NCBI GenBank assembly: GCA_027924585.1
Contig: BSBM01000386.1
Location: 3,558,001 to 3,622,000 of the forward strand
Direction of reading: 5' to 3'
From: Larix kaempferi
Lineage: Eukaryota; Streptophyta; Pinopsida; Pinales; Pinaceae
Length of the DNA: 64,000 bases
The position numbers and the translations under genes were made by a program. This document shows positions 1-11,563 of this stretch, piece by piece. The number at the start of each line of letters is the position of its first letter. The first letter of the stretch is position 1. The notes below the pieces were generated by a model. That model was not told where the DNA came from. It made no database searches and saw nothing but the letters and a program-made list of their open reading frames with translations.

Positions 1-163
1 CTACCGGTTACTCCCCAGCGAAGTCGTCAATCTGTTGTTCAGGATATAAACCTTATAGTGAGGAGAGACACTACCAACTTGAGCGGCGTTGATAGGTAAA
101 TAAATTCATTATATTGAATTTAATTCCTACAAATGAAAGAGATCAAGGTATCTAAAGATGTAC

Positions 164-536
164 CTTTTATCGTCGGTTGGTCATAGCTTTTGCTCGGTCT
201 TCCACTTGATCCTTCGCTATGATGAACCTGTAACACAAAGGAAACCTTCCTCAGCGTATCTTGACTGTAATAAATATGATGAATATTGAAAGAAATTAAA
301 CATCAACAACAATCAGATACTAAGCCAAATGAACATACAATCCAATAGACATTCGATTTGGGACAGGAAGGGTATTTCCACCTTTTTATTTTCAAAGACA
401 CATGAATCAGTACAAATATACCTGACGTGCCAAGATGCTTCTGCAACCGATTCCTAGGCTCCTTCTCTTCACAATGACTTGGGAATTCCTCTAGCGTAAC
501 AGCACTTAATGCCTTCTTTCTAAGTTCCTCTCTCAT
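164..536 (-). other. possible two-exon fragment of an unidentified gene
   Basis: On the minus strand an ATG at 536 opens a short reading frame (MREELRKKALSAVTLEEF...) that reaches a GT donor context after base 422. A second exon-like block, 164-227, is bounded by a TTACAG acceptor and an AAAAG|GTACAT donor. Joining the two at the obvious sites runs into a stop after a few codons, unless a downstream AG is used. I recognise no protein family. It may be host gene debris or chance. Confidence 0.2.
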
Positions 537-1059
537 GGATCCTCCTTGTATTTATGGGAAAAGGTAAGCAGTTGGAATCGAGAGGTGGTTGGATTGGGAG
601 GTTGGGGAAGTTGCAGAACCAACTTCAACTAATCCCAATTCGTAATCTTAATATGTTTTTTTATTTCATCTTAATATGTGTGCGAGTTTCATACAATAAT
701 AGTAGCGCATAGAGAGCAACTTTCATGCTTTGCAACAAGTGTTTACAACTTTTTGGAAAGTGTGCACTGGTTGTCCTTGAGGAAATCAGCGCATCTTTTG
801 AGGTGTGCACTGGTTTGCTAGAGAAATAGTAGTGCACATGTGGTGAAATCAGGAGAAACAGTAAATTTCTCAGTTGAAGAGTGTACTACCATCAATAAGT
901 CATCTAGGTCAACCTAGCTCTTCAATCCATGGTGTCATTTTGTGTGATCGATAGAGCAATGTGATCACAGACAGAGAAGTGCATATTTGACCTATAACAA
1001 TCTTCACTACTGTCGAATGTATATTCTTCCCTCTCGTCGACTTTCTCATCTGTTCGACG
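537..1059. other. no recognisable gene
   Basis: This AT-rich stretch lies between the exon-like blocks and the zinc knuckle of the minus-strand gag remnant. The gag frame degenerates near 900-1060. The left boundary of the retroelement cannot be placed, because no second LTR or target duplication is visible here. Confidence 0.4.
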
Positions 1060-1896
1060 TCTGGGCTTCGACTCCTCTGCAGCATGTAGGTTCTCTGGGC
1101 ATTCATATGCCCTGTGTCCTGCTCCACGACACTTGTAATAGATTATGGTTGGTCTATTAGCTCCCTTTCTGTCGGATGGACCTCCTCGACCATACTCACC
1201 TCGACCACGATTCTCACGACCATCGCATCAGTTTTCTTGTGCTTTCTCCCTTGTCGATGTCCCTTCCACATGTCGACTATCTTTGACAGTTTCCGTCCTA
1301 TAACCACTACTTTGGCCTTTCGTGGAAACAGTCCTCGCACCCCGACTAGTCATCTTGCCTCTGGTCACTGCGTATTTTCTCGACAGTTTCTCTTCTTCCT
1401 TCAAAGCTAATTGATAGGATTCACCCACAGCTCTGAATCTTGACATGCTCAATTCATCCTGAATGGCATATTTCAAGGCGTTCACATACCTAGCGACAGC
1501 TTCTTCTCCTTCGTCGGTTTTCCCCGACCTTATCGACAATCTGTAGAACTCTTCCGTGTACTCCTTCACGGTCATCTCCTTTTTTCGAAAGTTCTACAAC
1601 ATCCTGAACATGGAAATCACATAGTCATTTGGAAAGAACTTCCCCGTCAACTTGGCGACCATCCTATCCCAAGACTTGATTTTCTCCTTTCCCTTCTTGA
1701 CTCTATCATCCTGTACATTGTCCCACCACAATGAGGCATGACCCTTCAACCTCAGACATGTAGTCTTAACCCTTTTAGGGTCCTCTATCTCCTCTATGTC
1801 GAAGTATTTCTCCATCTCTCTAAACCAGTCAATCAAGTCTTCTGGGTCTAAACTTCCTGAGTAGGTACAAACATCTATCTTTGCTCGACCTCTCAT
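1060..1896 (-). pseudogene. Ty3/gypsy gag remnant (capsid plus zinc knuckle)
   Basis: Two overlapping minus-strand frames (1896-1594, then 1575 downwards) encode a retrotransposon Gag. The capsid part has the typical segments DPEDLIDWFREMEKYFD, LKGHASLWWDN and VKEYTEEFYRLSIRSG; a basic region follows. The nucleocapsid motif is CRGAGHRAYEC near 1100-1135. The first cysteine of the CCHC knuckle is replaced by Tyr, and a frame break lies near 1580-1595. Gag packages element RNA in the cytoplasm. This copy cannot make a full-length protein. The primer-binding site at 2298-2309 lies upstream in the same orientation, as expected. The pol remnant at 3.3 kb lies in the opposite orientation. Confidence 0.8.
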
Positions 1897-2297
1897 ATCC
1901 GTTAGAAGTTTGATGAGTTTTTATTCTGTTTCATCTTCCGCTACTTCCCGTGGTTCCACTTCCTCGACTTCCTTGTCGCTATCGTCTACACATCAGGAAT
2001 ACAACCACGCCTTTGGCTCTATTTGATCGCTATGACTTCATTTGTCAAAGTTTCATTGTTCGGACGCACTCACTGAATATCTCATGATCAACTATGATTG
2101 TTGTGCCACGTGCTCTTCATCCTTGGACATTAATGCCTCTGTGAGCCATTTCAACCTATGTTGAAACTCACACTCATCCAATCGCAACCGGAATTCGACA
2201 AGTCATGTACAACTCTATCCAACCTCAGCTGGAGTTGTTCAACACACTTGAAGGCTTAATACCACTGACATTATCCTTCAACTCTCAGGATATTATA

Positions 2298-2309
2298 GCT
2301 CTGATACCA
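2298..2309 (-). promoter_or_regulatory. primer-binding site, initiator tRNA-Met type
   Basis: On the minus strand the sequence reads TGGTATCAGAGC, the common plant LTR-element priming site complementary to the 3' end of initiator tRNA-Met. It sits a few bases inside a candidate LTR end (plus-strand TGCAAG at 2315) and upstream of the minus-strand gag. Confidence 0.75.
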
Positions 2310-2314
2310 ACTGA

Positions 2315-3300
2315 TGCAAGGTGACTTATCGCAACAATGTTCTTGCTTAACAATACACACCACACACACGTTCACATAAAACATGATGCAAACAACATGC
2401 CAGAAGCTAGCTTATATTACTTCTTTGAATCGGTTACAATGCAAACTGCAAAGAAATGAATTAACTAAATAATTGTCGGCCTCATCCGTTATAACATAGA
2501 AGTAACTATGTGCTCTCTCAGTGTGTCGACCTCACCCTCTCCTGTTTCACTATGGAACTCTGATTTATGGCTCGATCTCTTGACTCTATAGATGTGTGAC
2601 TGCTCTCTCCAATATACTAGACTTCTTCTTGAGCTCTTCTTTCTCTTCCCAAAATGTCAAGTCCCTCAACTAATCCAAATTCCCTAGTCTTCTACTCTCC
2701 TGTCGATGTTCCCTAGGTCACTATGATCCCCGAGACACACATTCTCTGTCAGCCAATCCTTCCATGATCCTACAAACCTGCAACTATCATCATCCCAACC
2801 ATGCTGCATAGCCTCTTCCTGTGACGACATTTGTCATGTCTTCACCCACCTGCAATAACTGCCATTAACTTCCTTAGAAACCCCGAACTATTTCCAAGTA
2901 CTCTCCTTGACTTCTATGCATCCTTCTGTTAGGCTACACTAAACTATCACATCTTCCATATTGTCCTCTGTCATCTTCGACTCTATGCTTAGGCTTCTCC
3001 AGTCCACCCCTTCCTCCTCGCTTGGCTCATGCCCAACCTATCGATGTCACGGTTCGACAACATGTCGACCTTCCTAAGAATCTGCGGCAACTTGTCACCT
3101 ATCGACATTTGCATGTCGACTATCATCTGTCGTCTGTCTACTATTGACATGTTGACTCTCGACCTTCGCACTCCTGTCGACTTCTTCAACAGTTCCCTGC
3201 TTGACTTATTGACTTCGACAAGTCAATCTACTTCACGCACCAGCGATCGTCCACACTCCCTCTGGTCGACTCCTTTATGTCCATCAAATTCAATTGATAT
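2315..3300 (-). repeat. probable LTR and leader of the minus-strand gypsy fragment
   Basis: This stretch has no coding frame and begins at a TG directly beyond the minus-strand primer-binding site, where a 5' LTR should lie. It contains many GTCGAC/TTCGAC words, also common in the 3' LTR near 13.9-14.1 kb. Apart from these short words I see no extended similarity to that LTR. The outer end is set only by where plus-strand pol similarity starts and is uncertain. Confidence 0.4.
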
Positions 3301-3317
3301 GCCTAAGACCTGATTCT

Positions 3318-4919
3318 CCTGCATCAAGTCCACATCCTCAGCCTTACAACATCAGTTCAATAAAGGATGGACAAGAGCTAAGCATCACCCGACACTGCAA
3401 ACTCGCATACTTCATAAATCCTTTTGAAGATGAAGTGATTTGCGACGTGGCACCTCTCTTCGTAGAGGACACCCTATTTGGGAAACCTTACCTATCAGAT
3501 CGCCATGGGAGTTACCAGTCACGACCGCAGAAGGTGATTGTCAGAATCAGATATCAGCGATACAACATACCAGAACGGCGACCTACACCAACGGTTTCCC
3601 TGGTATCTGTGAAATAGACAAAGAAGCTCATCAATCATGCTCAGAAGTTCGCATTGATTATGATAAAGCCACAACATTCTAGGAATACTGCAGCAACCAG
3701 TCGAGTCACTGACCAGTGCAGCTCCCGACAGAAGCAGCAGATCGAAAATGTTCTTGATGAGTACCAAAACCTATTCCAAGTTCTCGACGGAGTACCTCTA
3801 CATTGTCAGGTAAAACAATCTATTGAACTTGCTCCTGGTTCTTCTTTTCCTAATGCATCTGTTTGAAAAAGATCCATTCTCGAAAATGAAGAGATTCGCA
3901 AACAAATCCAAGAATTAATCGACAAAGGCCATATTCGACCCAGCTCCTCCCCTTGTGGAAGTCCAGTCGTCCTCATTCCAAAGAAAGATGGGACTTGGCA
4001 CATGTGCATCGACTATAGGGAACTCATCAAAATATCGATGAAGAATCGGTACCCTCTGCTGCGGATAGACGAGCTCATCGACTGTATGAAAGGTGCGAAG
4101 TTCTTTACTAAGCTCAACCTCAAGTTGGGATATCATCAGATTCCAATCGAGTCCTCAGATGTGTGGAAAAATGCTTTCAAGACCAAGGAATGATTGTTTG
4201 AATGGTTAGTCATGCCTTTCAGCTTAACCAATGCACCTACGACCTTCATGCGATACATGGGTGACATTCTTCAACCTTTCATCGGAAAATGTGTCATTGT
4301 CTAGCTTAACGACATATTGATTTTCAGTCGGTAATGGGAAGAACATGTCGGACAACTTCGACAAGTCCTCAACACTCTCTAGCAACATCAACTCTACTTG
4401 AACATGGACAAATGTTTCTTTGCGATGAACAACATCAAATATTTGGTGGTTGTAATTGACTCTATAGGCATTCACGTCGACCCAGAAAAAGTACAAATTC
4501 TCAAATATTGGCCCATTCCTCACAGCATTCAAGAACTAAGAAGTTTTCTTGGTTTGGAAAATTTCTATTGACGGTTCATACTCGGCTTCAGTCACATAGC
4601 CTAGCCCTTGAATCAGTTGATGAAAGGAAATGGAAAAACTGTCTTCAAATGGACACTGACACAACAAGCAGCTTTTGAACAACTCAAGCACAAGCTCTGC
4701 ACTGCACCAGTACTTGTGTTACCTGATTTGCATCAGCCCTTTGAGATTGAGACGGACACATCGGACTATGCCTTGGGTGCAGTGATCACTCAGTCTGGTC
4801 ACCCAGTTGCTTTTCATTCCGAAACTTTTAATGACACTGTTAGAAGATATTAGATATACGAAAAAGAACTGTACGCCATTGTGAAAGCTCTCAAGCAATG
4901 GAGGCATTACATCTTGGCA
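3318..4919 (+). pseudogene. Ty3/gypsy pol remnant, part 1 (protease tail, RT, start of RNase H)
   Basis: Broken plus-strand frames give, in order, the segment after the protease (CDVAPLFVEDTLFGKPYL), the RT entry region (KGHIRPSSSPCGSPVVLIPK, then MCIDYRELIK), the thumb/connection (RSFLGLENFY) and the RNase H start (FEIETDTSDYALGAVITQSG). Many stops and shifts are present. The catalytic Tyr-x-Asp-Asp is destroyed: the Tyr codon is TAG at 4312-4314 and the first Asp is Asn at 4318-4320. The copia element interrupts the RNase H coding sequence after KQWRHYIL, and the frame resumes at 12184 with LTNHKPLQF, off by one base. This is an old, dead element. Confidence 0.85.
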
Positions 4920-5525
4920 TGTTGATGTATATGTAACTTCGGAATGTATTTCACATATATGTATATTGTATTCCTATAGAGATGGTATTATTCCTCTATA
5001 AGGAAGTGTCGTCATTTATATTGTAAGTGTCGTAACTTATACTTGATGGGTTATTAGACCACCTTATTTGGGGTCGGCCCTGTATAAGTCATGTGGGTCA
5101 AAGGGTTATTAGACCACCCTATTGGGGGTCGGCCCACTCAGCATTATGTTATGTGGTAAAGTTCGAGCCTACATGAGTTAGGTAAAAAGGCAAGTCAAGT
5201 CAAGTATAAATAGAGTGCGGGAGGCACTCTATTTACTCACTCACTTCTCACACATGCACTCAAGGAGGAGTGGCGCACTTATGGAGGAGGAGGATCTGCT
5301 GCTAGGTTATGGCTATCTCTCTTGGTTGGTTGTATCATTGCTCTATCTATCTCTGAGGAAGTTATTGGGGTTTTTCACCTTTATGGTTTTCCCCAAGTAA
5401 ATCTTTGTGTCTCTTGTGTGCTTGCATTATTGTCTCCATGATTGATATGCTGTAGATATGCTGTACATGTTGTTCTCTCAGTTAAGATACTAGATCAGAT
5501 TGAAGTAAATTCTGAAAATCTAACA
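4920..5525 (+). repeat. copia 5' LTR
   Basis: 606 bp, TG...CA ends. The TATA box TATAAATAG is at 5205-5213, so the R region should begin near 5235. The U3 part contains a repeated GGGTTATTAGACCACC segment. Confidence 0.93.
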
Positions 5526-5537
5526 TGGTATCAGAGC
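5526..5537 (+). promoter_or_regulatory. copia primer-binding site
   Basis: TGGTATCAGAGC directly abuts the 5' LTR and is complementary to the 3' end of initiator tRNA-Met. Confidence 0.9.
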
Positions 5538-5907
5538 TAGCCTGAAAGAAGGCATGATATGGCATGTATGACACTTGTTGCACTTACGATGCTAGGGCTT
5601 GATATAGCAAAAAACCAGTCATCGTAGCACTTTCGCTATAAATCCGTTTTGGAGAAGTTTTCGGATCTGAAATTGTTACAGGCCGAAGCTAAGATCTCCA
5701 GGTATCGTGTGTCCAAAGGACAACCTCTAATTCGTTGTACTTTGTGATTTATGATCTGTACAATATAGGGTTTCTGCCTCTTGCAGATCTGAGTCAAAAT
5801 CAGGTGACCTTGGGAAAAAGGTCATATCTTGGGCTAGGAAGCTCCAAATGAAATTTCGTAAAAAGTGACAGGTAGTACACATCCGGTACTATCTCAGAAA
5901 AAAATTT

Positions 5908-6260
5908 CAGAGGCCGAAGGTGAACCAGTGACACGTGGCACGCAGTACAAGTTCGCTCTCCTGTATTATCCCATAAACAGGTCACGTTGCGACATTTGGC
6001 ATAACTCTCTCTCAGAGAGTCCAATTGAGGTCAGACCTGTCAGGATGGAAAGATAACAGGCCAAGATATCTCAAAAAACTTTTTCAGAGGCCGAAGTTAA
6101 AACAGTGACACGTGGAATGCCGTACAAGTTCGCTCTCCTGTTTTATCCCAAAACAGGTCACGTTGCGACATTTGGCATATCTCTCTCTCAGAGAATCCAA
6201 TTGAGGTCAGACCTGTTAGGATGGAAAGATAACAGGTCAGGCTATCTAAGGAAACTTTTT
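5908..6260 (+). repeat. tandem duplication in the copia leader
   Basis: Two copies of a unit of about 177 bp start at CAGAGGCCGAAG (5908 and 6085) and share ACAAGTTCGCTCTCCTG and AGGTCACGTTGCGACA. The second family member has only one copy (near 63280-63420), so this duplication is specific to the present element. Confidence 0.8.
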
Positions 6261-6896
6261 TCAGACCCTGTGGATCAAAAATTTTGGAGTTACACCAGAA
6301 ACAATCAGGTACATATTTCTGTCAAAACAGAATTACTTTTTGGTACCTTCATTCATGGCTTCCGGAATTTAGGGCTTTGAAGAAAGTTGGAATTTTTGTA
6401 ATCGGAGACCACGGATGGATGCTACTCATCAAAATAGAAATTTAGAGACCAAGATCAGAATTTTTGGTTGGGCAGAAGGCCGGGCTTGATTAGACCCTAG
6501 AAAAGTGGAAAATTAGGGCTTCTGTAAAAATGGGAATTTTTGAAATCTGTGACCACGGCTGGAAGCTCCTCAGAAAAATAGAAGCTTAGAGCTTTGGATC
6601 AAACATTTTGATGGGGAAAAAGAGTGGGCTTCATCAAACCCCAGTTCAGGGTCACGTCCAGTGAATCTAGAAGTTTCAAAGGCAAAATTGAGGAGTGAAA
6701 CTTTGCAGTTTTCAAATTCTGAATATACCAACTTGATCAGCTCATCAAGGCACATATTTCTATCCTATCAGAAGTTTGAAATTCAAAGTTTGAATTTTTG
6801 GGGTTTCTCTGACAAACCCATATCCAGCTCCAGGTCCAGTTCTTGCAAATCAAGTGGATTGGGTTAATCCTAGAAGAAGATGGATTGATCATCTGC

Positions 6897-8488
6897 ATGA
6901 GTGAAGAAGTTCCTGTTTCAGAGGGAGATGAGGCTAAGGCCTTACATAAGAAGATTACAAGCGATCTCGACAGGTATGACTCATCGAGGTATGTTTCGAT
7001 ATTTGTCCATGATTAAGTTTATGGTATGTTTGTCTTCATGTTATTACGGTTAGTACAATTTTGATTTTAGATTTGTCGTATCACCTTAACAAAATTATGA
7101 ATGCATGATAGAAGATATTCATTGGTTAGGGTGTTGACACTTATGATTGTACTAATGCATTATGGTGTTGTATGAGTTTTATGTTGTCTACTAACATGAA
7201 AGGTACACCAAGAAAGACAAATCATGTTCTAGTCCAAGAACATATGATCATGATAGCATAAGGACAAAGATTCATCCATTGTCATGGATCTCATAGAAGA
7301 TCCATTTACGAGGTATGTATAACTTGGTTTTGTAATAGTTAACCTATGAGATATACAGGTTACTAGCACAAGTCATTGAAGAAGAACAAGAAGACATCAT
7401 GTGAGTATGTTAGACATAAATAGCTAGCATGCTAATCCAGGTATGTTTTTCCTATATCAAGATAGAATCCTACCTTGTGTTAGGATCTTATACTGTTGTT
7501 GATAATGATTATTCATGAAGTCATAGGTTTGAATAATCATGATTGTATGCATATTATCTTTCTTAGCTTAATTGATAATATAACTAACCAGGAGAATCAT
7601 GAAGGTATAGGTTTGAATAATCACAGGTTTTATGCATAATATATCTCTTATCTTGATTGATGATTCAACTAACCTGAAGAGTCATAGGTTTGAGTAATTA
7701 CAGGTTTAGACATGTTATGTTTCTTATGATTTGACTAACCTTAAAGAATTCTACATAAACCTTGAATGCTAATGCTTATTATTTTCTATACATGCTTGAG
7801 ATTATTGTGTTTTAATAGTATACTAATGAATGTATGATTTTATATGAGATCACAAGGATAACACAATCATGATACTAATAAGCATGCATAGGAACCAAGG
7901 ATGGATGTAAGTTCAAGGACAGGTAATCCAGGAAGCAAAGATCAAGAGGGAGTACACTCCAGTGGTTTATGCAAGGATGCAGATATTCAGAGGGAGTTGA
8001 CCATCTCTCTAAATCCCACAACAGAAAGGTGTAGAAGAAGCTACTTCAGATTAGGACTCCAGCAGCTCCTGCAAGGAAGCGAAGACTCATAGGGAGTCCA
8101 CCCAATGAACAAACAAAGATAAGTATTTGAATTGTCATTTCTTAAATAATACTGTTCAATAATGTATTATGCATATTAAAATAATTGCATTGATGAACAG
8201 TATACTCCTAATATGCATGGGTAAGTGGCCTATGGCACTGTACAACATTCCATTGCTACTTATCTAGAATGAAACCTCTTTGCTGACATGTTGGGAGTTG
8301 TGCACACTCTTAACAATGTTCTGGTAGAGATTGGAAGGCATCTAGAAAGTTACGGAATATGGATAAATGTTGTATTGAAGCATTGGCTAAGATAATTGCA
8401 TGACTGTATGGCATATTTCTTTATGTGTAAGAATTTGTTCTGAAAACTATAAGATGTTTTCTAATCATGCAATTTAACTTGTTGTGTA
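6897..8488 (+). other. exon/intron-like leader segment inside the copia element
   Basis: A short ATG frame (MSEEVPVSEGDEAKALHKK) ends at GACAG|GTATGA near 6971. The next candidate acceptor follows a TACTAAC-like branch site (about 7190-7202), and phase is kept across the junction for about 30 codons. Further AG|GTATGT donors, CTAAC words and near-copies of CATAGGTTTGAATAATCA follow (7320-7700). A GTGTAG|GA acceptor near 8489 leads into the RT remnant. I see no known protein. It looks like intron-bearing genomic DNA carried unspliced in the element. Confidence 0.4.
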
Positions 8489-8976
8489 GGAAAGATCATA
8501 TGCCATCTCCTACAAAAGAAGAACTACAACATTTGTTCCAGCAACAAAGATATCTATTGAAGATATTGAAGATATTGAAGTTCCCAGGATCTGGGATGAA
8601 GAAATGAAATGCCATGATCCGTCGATCATGAAGAATGATGTTTGGGATGTAATCCCAAAGACATGAAGGGAAGTTTGCTATGACTTCCAAATGGAACTAT
8701 CAGATCAAGCATGTTGCAGATGGCAGCATTGAGAAATATAAAAGTGATGAAATAGAAGATACACCAGATGGATTCAAGACAGCTTCCTTGAATGGTGTAG
8801 TTGAAGAAGAAGTGTATGTAGAGCAGCCACTTGGTTCTGAGACACATGATAGGAAATCATATATGTGCAGAACTTGGTATGGTGAAGATAGATTGATTGA
8901 CGACACGCAGCGGAAGCTTACTACCGAGTTCGAGATGAAGAACTTGGGGATGATGCACTATTTGTTTTTGGCATGA
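8489..8976 (+). pseudogene. copia reverse transcriptase fragments with internal deletions
   Basis: Three blocks typical of copia RT are fused. The first ends IMKNDVWDVIPKT, followed by a stop and a frameshift into TSKWNYQIKHVADGSIEKYK. The second is TASLNGVVEEEVYVEQPLG, ending at the conserved Met-Cys-Arg. The third is LTTEFEMKNLGMMHYLFLA, just before RNase H. The stretches between them are missing, including the Tyr-Val-Asp-Asp catalytic loop, so no active RT can be made. Confidence 0.8.
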
Positions 8977-9839
8977 AGGTGTGGCAGAGTGCAGATAGAA
9001 TCTTCCTTGAACAAGGGAAGTATGCAGTAGAGATCCCAAAGAGGTTCGGGATGATGGATTGCAAGGCCATGGCCACACCTATGGCATCGAATCTAAAGCT
9101 TCTATGTGATGCTTCATCTGAGCTGGTTGATGTCTTTATGTATCGTCAGATGATTGGGTCCTTGATGTACCTGATGAACACGAGACCAGACATTTTCTTT
9201 GCTGTGAACACATTGAGCCAGTTCCTGACGGATCCGAGGAGTGTTCACCTGGTTGCTGTAAAGCATGTTCTGAGGTACCTGAAGGGTACAGTGTATTATG
9301 GGCTCAGGTATGAGGAGAATCAAATGTTTAACCTGCAGGGTTATGTTGATTCAGATTGGGATGGCAGTGCTGCAAACAGGAAGAGCACATCTGGGTGTTG
9401 CCTCAGTATGGGATCAGGTGTGATCTCTTGGTTTAGCAGGAAGCAGTCCTGCGTAGCACTGAGTACAGCTGAGGCAGAGCATGTTGCAGCCTGTTCAGCT
9501 AGTTGTGAGACAGTATGGCTACGGAAGCTACTGTCTGAGCTATTTGATCTCCCATTGGAAGCTACTGATATCTTCTGTGATAACCAGAGTTGTGTGAAGC
9601 TGTCCGAGAATCCAGTGTTTCATGATAGGTCGAAACACATAGAGATCAAATATCACTATATCAGGGATATGGTGCAGAGAGGAGCCGTGAAGCTCCTATA
9701 TGTTGCGACAGACGAGCAGATTGCAGATGTGTTGACGAAGCCACTAGCCAGGGTGAAGTTCGAGTATTTCAGAGAGAGAGGCTTGGCGTTCTTCAGATCG
9801 GGGACACTTCAAGGAAGAAGTGATGGACACATTTGCTGA
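8973..9839 (+). CDS. copia RT thumb and RNase H (intact terminal domain)
   Basis: An uninterrupted 288-codon frame encodes the end of a copia pol. Residues 1-45 are the RT C-terminus (FLEQGKYAVEIPKRFGM, then MATPM). RNase H follows, with its acidic residues in GYVDSDWDG, STAEAEHVAAC and FCDNQSCVKL, and the family-typical end IADVLTKPL. RNase H removes element RNA during minus-strand synthesis in cytoplasmic particles. It is the only undamaged enzyme domain in this element and has no translation start of its own. A frame break separates it from the RT remnant upstream. Its preservation probably reflects youth of the copy, not function. Confidence 0.8.
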   Translation: MKVWQSADRIFLEQGKYAVEIPKRFGMMDCKAMATPMASNLKLLCDASSELVDVFMYRQMIGSLMYLMNTRPDIFFAVNTLSQFLTDPRSVHLVAVKHVLRYLKGTVYYGLRYEENQMFNLQGYVDSDWDGSAANRKSTSGCCLSMGSGVISWFSRKQSCVALSTAEAEHVAACSASCETVWLRKLLSELFDLPLEATDIFCDNQSCVKLSENPVFHDRSKHIEIKYHYIRDMVQRGAVKLLYVATDEQIADVLTKPLARVKFEYFRERGLAFFRSGTLQGRSDGHIC

Positions 9840-9894
9840 ATCCATTCCAAGCATGTTGGAAGGAGGATCCTTCACATGGCTGTGGATGTAAGCG

Positions 9895-10660
9895 CTGGAT
9901 GATGAGCATCAGGATGATGTTCTGGTTTCTGCTTGGATATGATCAGTTGGATCATTTTTATATATGAATGAACGCATCATGTTGGATGCTGGATATGATC
10001 AGTTGGATCATTTTTATGTATGTATGTACGCATCATGTTGGATGCTGGATATGATCAGGTGGATCATTTATGTATGGATGCATCATGTTGGATGCTGGAT
10101 ATGATCAGTTGGATCATGTGTATGTATTTTGTATATGCATCATGTTGGATGCTTGGACCATGTATCTGTATATGTATCAGGTGGATACATTGTATGATCA
10201 GGTGGATCATGTATGGTGATATGTATCATGTATTTGTATCAGGTGGATACATTGATGATCAGGAGGATCATGTATGATGATATGTATCAGGTAGATACTT
10301 GGTATGCATCAGGTAGATGCATTGATGATCAGGAGGATCATGTATGATGATTTGTATCATGTATTTGTATCAGGTGGATACATTGATGATCAGGAGGATC
10401 ATGTATGATACTTGGTATGCATCAGGTAGATGCATTGATGATCAGGTGGATCATGCAGCAGGATGTTGCAGTGATGATCAGGATGATCATAGATGACGAG
10501 CTTCAGGATGTTGCTCCAGATGACATGCAGCAGGACGTTGCAGTGATGATGATCAGGATGATCATGGATGGTGAGCTTCAGGATGTTGCTCCAGATGACA
10601 TGCAGCAGGACGTTGTAGTGATGATGATCAGGACGATCATGAGTACATCAGGATGATGTA
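9895..10660 (+). repeat. GATC-rich minisatellite with short hairpin units
   Basis: The array consists of variants of a 20-60-bp unit built on ATGATCAGGTGGATCAT, in which ATGATC and GATCAT are inverted around a 5-base spacer. Longer subunits near 10,490-10,640 repeat AGCTTCAGGATGTTGCTCC. It lies between RNase H and the polypurine tract and is not part of a standard copia element. Confidence 0.85.
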
Positions 10661-10718
10661 TGGTGAGTATCAGGTTGATACTCTGTGGCCGTGGATCAGG
10701 TTGTGCAGATGAGCATGT

Positions 10719-11335
10719 CTGGGAGATCCTATAGGTCGGATTTGTGTACCCGTAACAGCCTGGGATGCTCTTTCGAGACATTGCTCTGGGAGGACATGTA
10801 ATTTGTGCCCTGGGAGATCTCAGGTCGGAGTTGTGTACCCGTAACATCCTGAGATGCTCTTGCGAGGTTTTGTCCTATGGCATGTAATTTGGGCCCTGGG
10901 AGATTTCAGGTCGGAGTTGTGTACCCGTAACATCCTGAGATGCTCTTTCAAGGTTTTGCCATGACCACATGTGATAGTGCCCTGGGAGATTTCAGGTCGG
11001 AGTTGTGTACCTGTAACATCCTGAGATGCTCTTGCGAGGTTTTGTGGTGGACCACATGTAATTTGTGCCCTGGGAGATTTCAGGTCGGAGTTGTGTACCC
11101 GTAACATCCTGAGATGCTCTTTCGAGGTTTTGTGGTGGGACCACATGTAATTTGTGCCCTGGGAGATTTCAGGTCAGAGTTGTGTACCCGTAACATCCTG
11201 AGATGCTCTTTCGAGGTTTTGTGGTGGGGTCACATGTAATAGCGCCCTGGGAGATCCTACAGGTCGGAGTTGTGTACCCGTAACATCCTGGGATGCTCTT
11301 TCGAGGTTTTGTGACGCACATAATAAGTCCTGAGG
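10719..11335 (+). repeat. seven-copy tandem array, period 86-91 bp
   Basis: The word GGGAGAT recurs at 10721, 10812, 10898, 10984, 11072, 11161 and 11249. Each unit contains CAGGTCGGAGTTGTGTACC, CATCCTGAGATGCTC and GAGGTTTTGT. The outermost units are the most diverged, as expected for unequal exchange. No coding frame runs through the array in the sense direction. Confidence 0.9.
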
Positions 11336-11563
11336 ATTCCACAGTATGGCCAATGATGATGAAGACCTGCAGGTGGTGGGCCTACATCCAGTATGAAAAA
11401 GGACTGGCTCTGTAGAACTTCCTATGACGAGTAGATTCGGAGATTGATTGAGATAGCAGCAGCAGTGACGATGATGATGACTCGATGACGATTATCCAGT
11501 GATGATGATCCAGAGAAGATGACTTGTGCTAGAAGAACTATGCTGAGAAATACCTTCCTAGTT

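Noticed and set aside
5215-5400. A 61-codon frame repeated identically in both copia LTRs (also 11868-12053)
   Set aside because: It lies in the R/U5 part of the LTR and is identical only because the LTRs are; the third LTR at 62209 does not keep it. It has no recognisable domain.
10719-11335. Regular repeat array as a possible CRISPR
   Set aside because: The units are contiguous 86-91-bp tandem repeats without unique spacers, in plant retrotransposon DNA.
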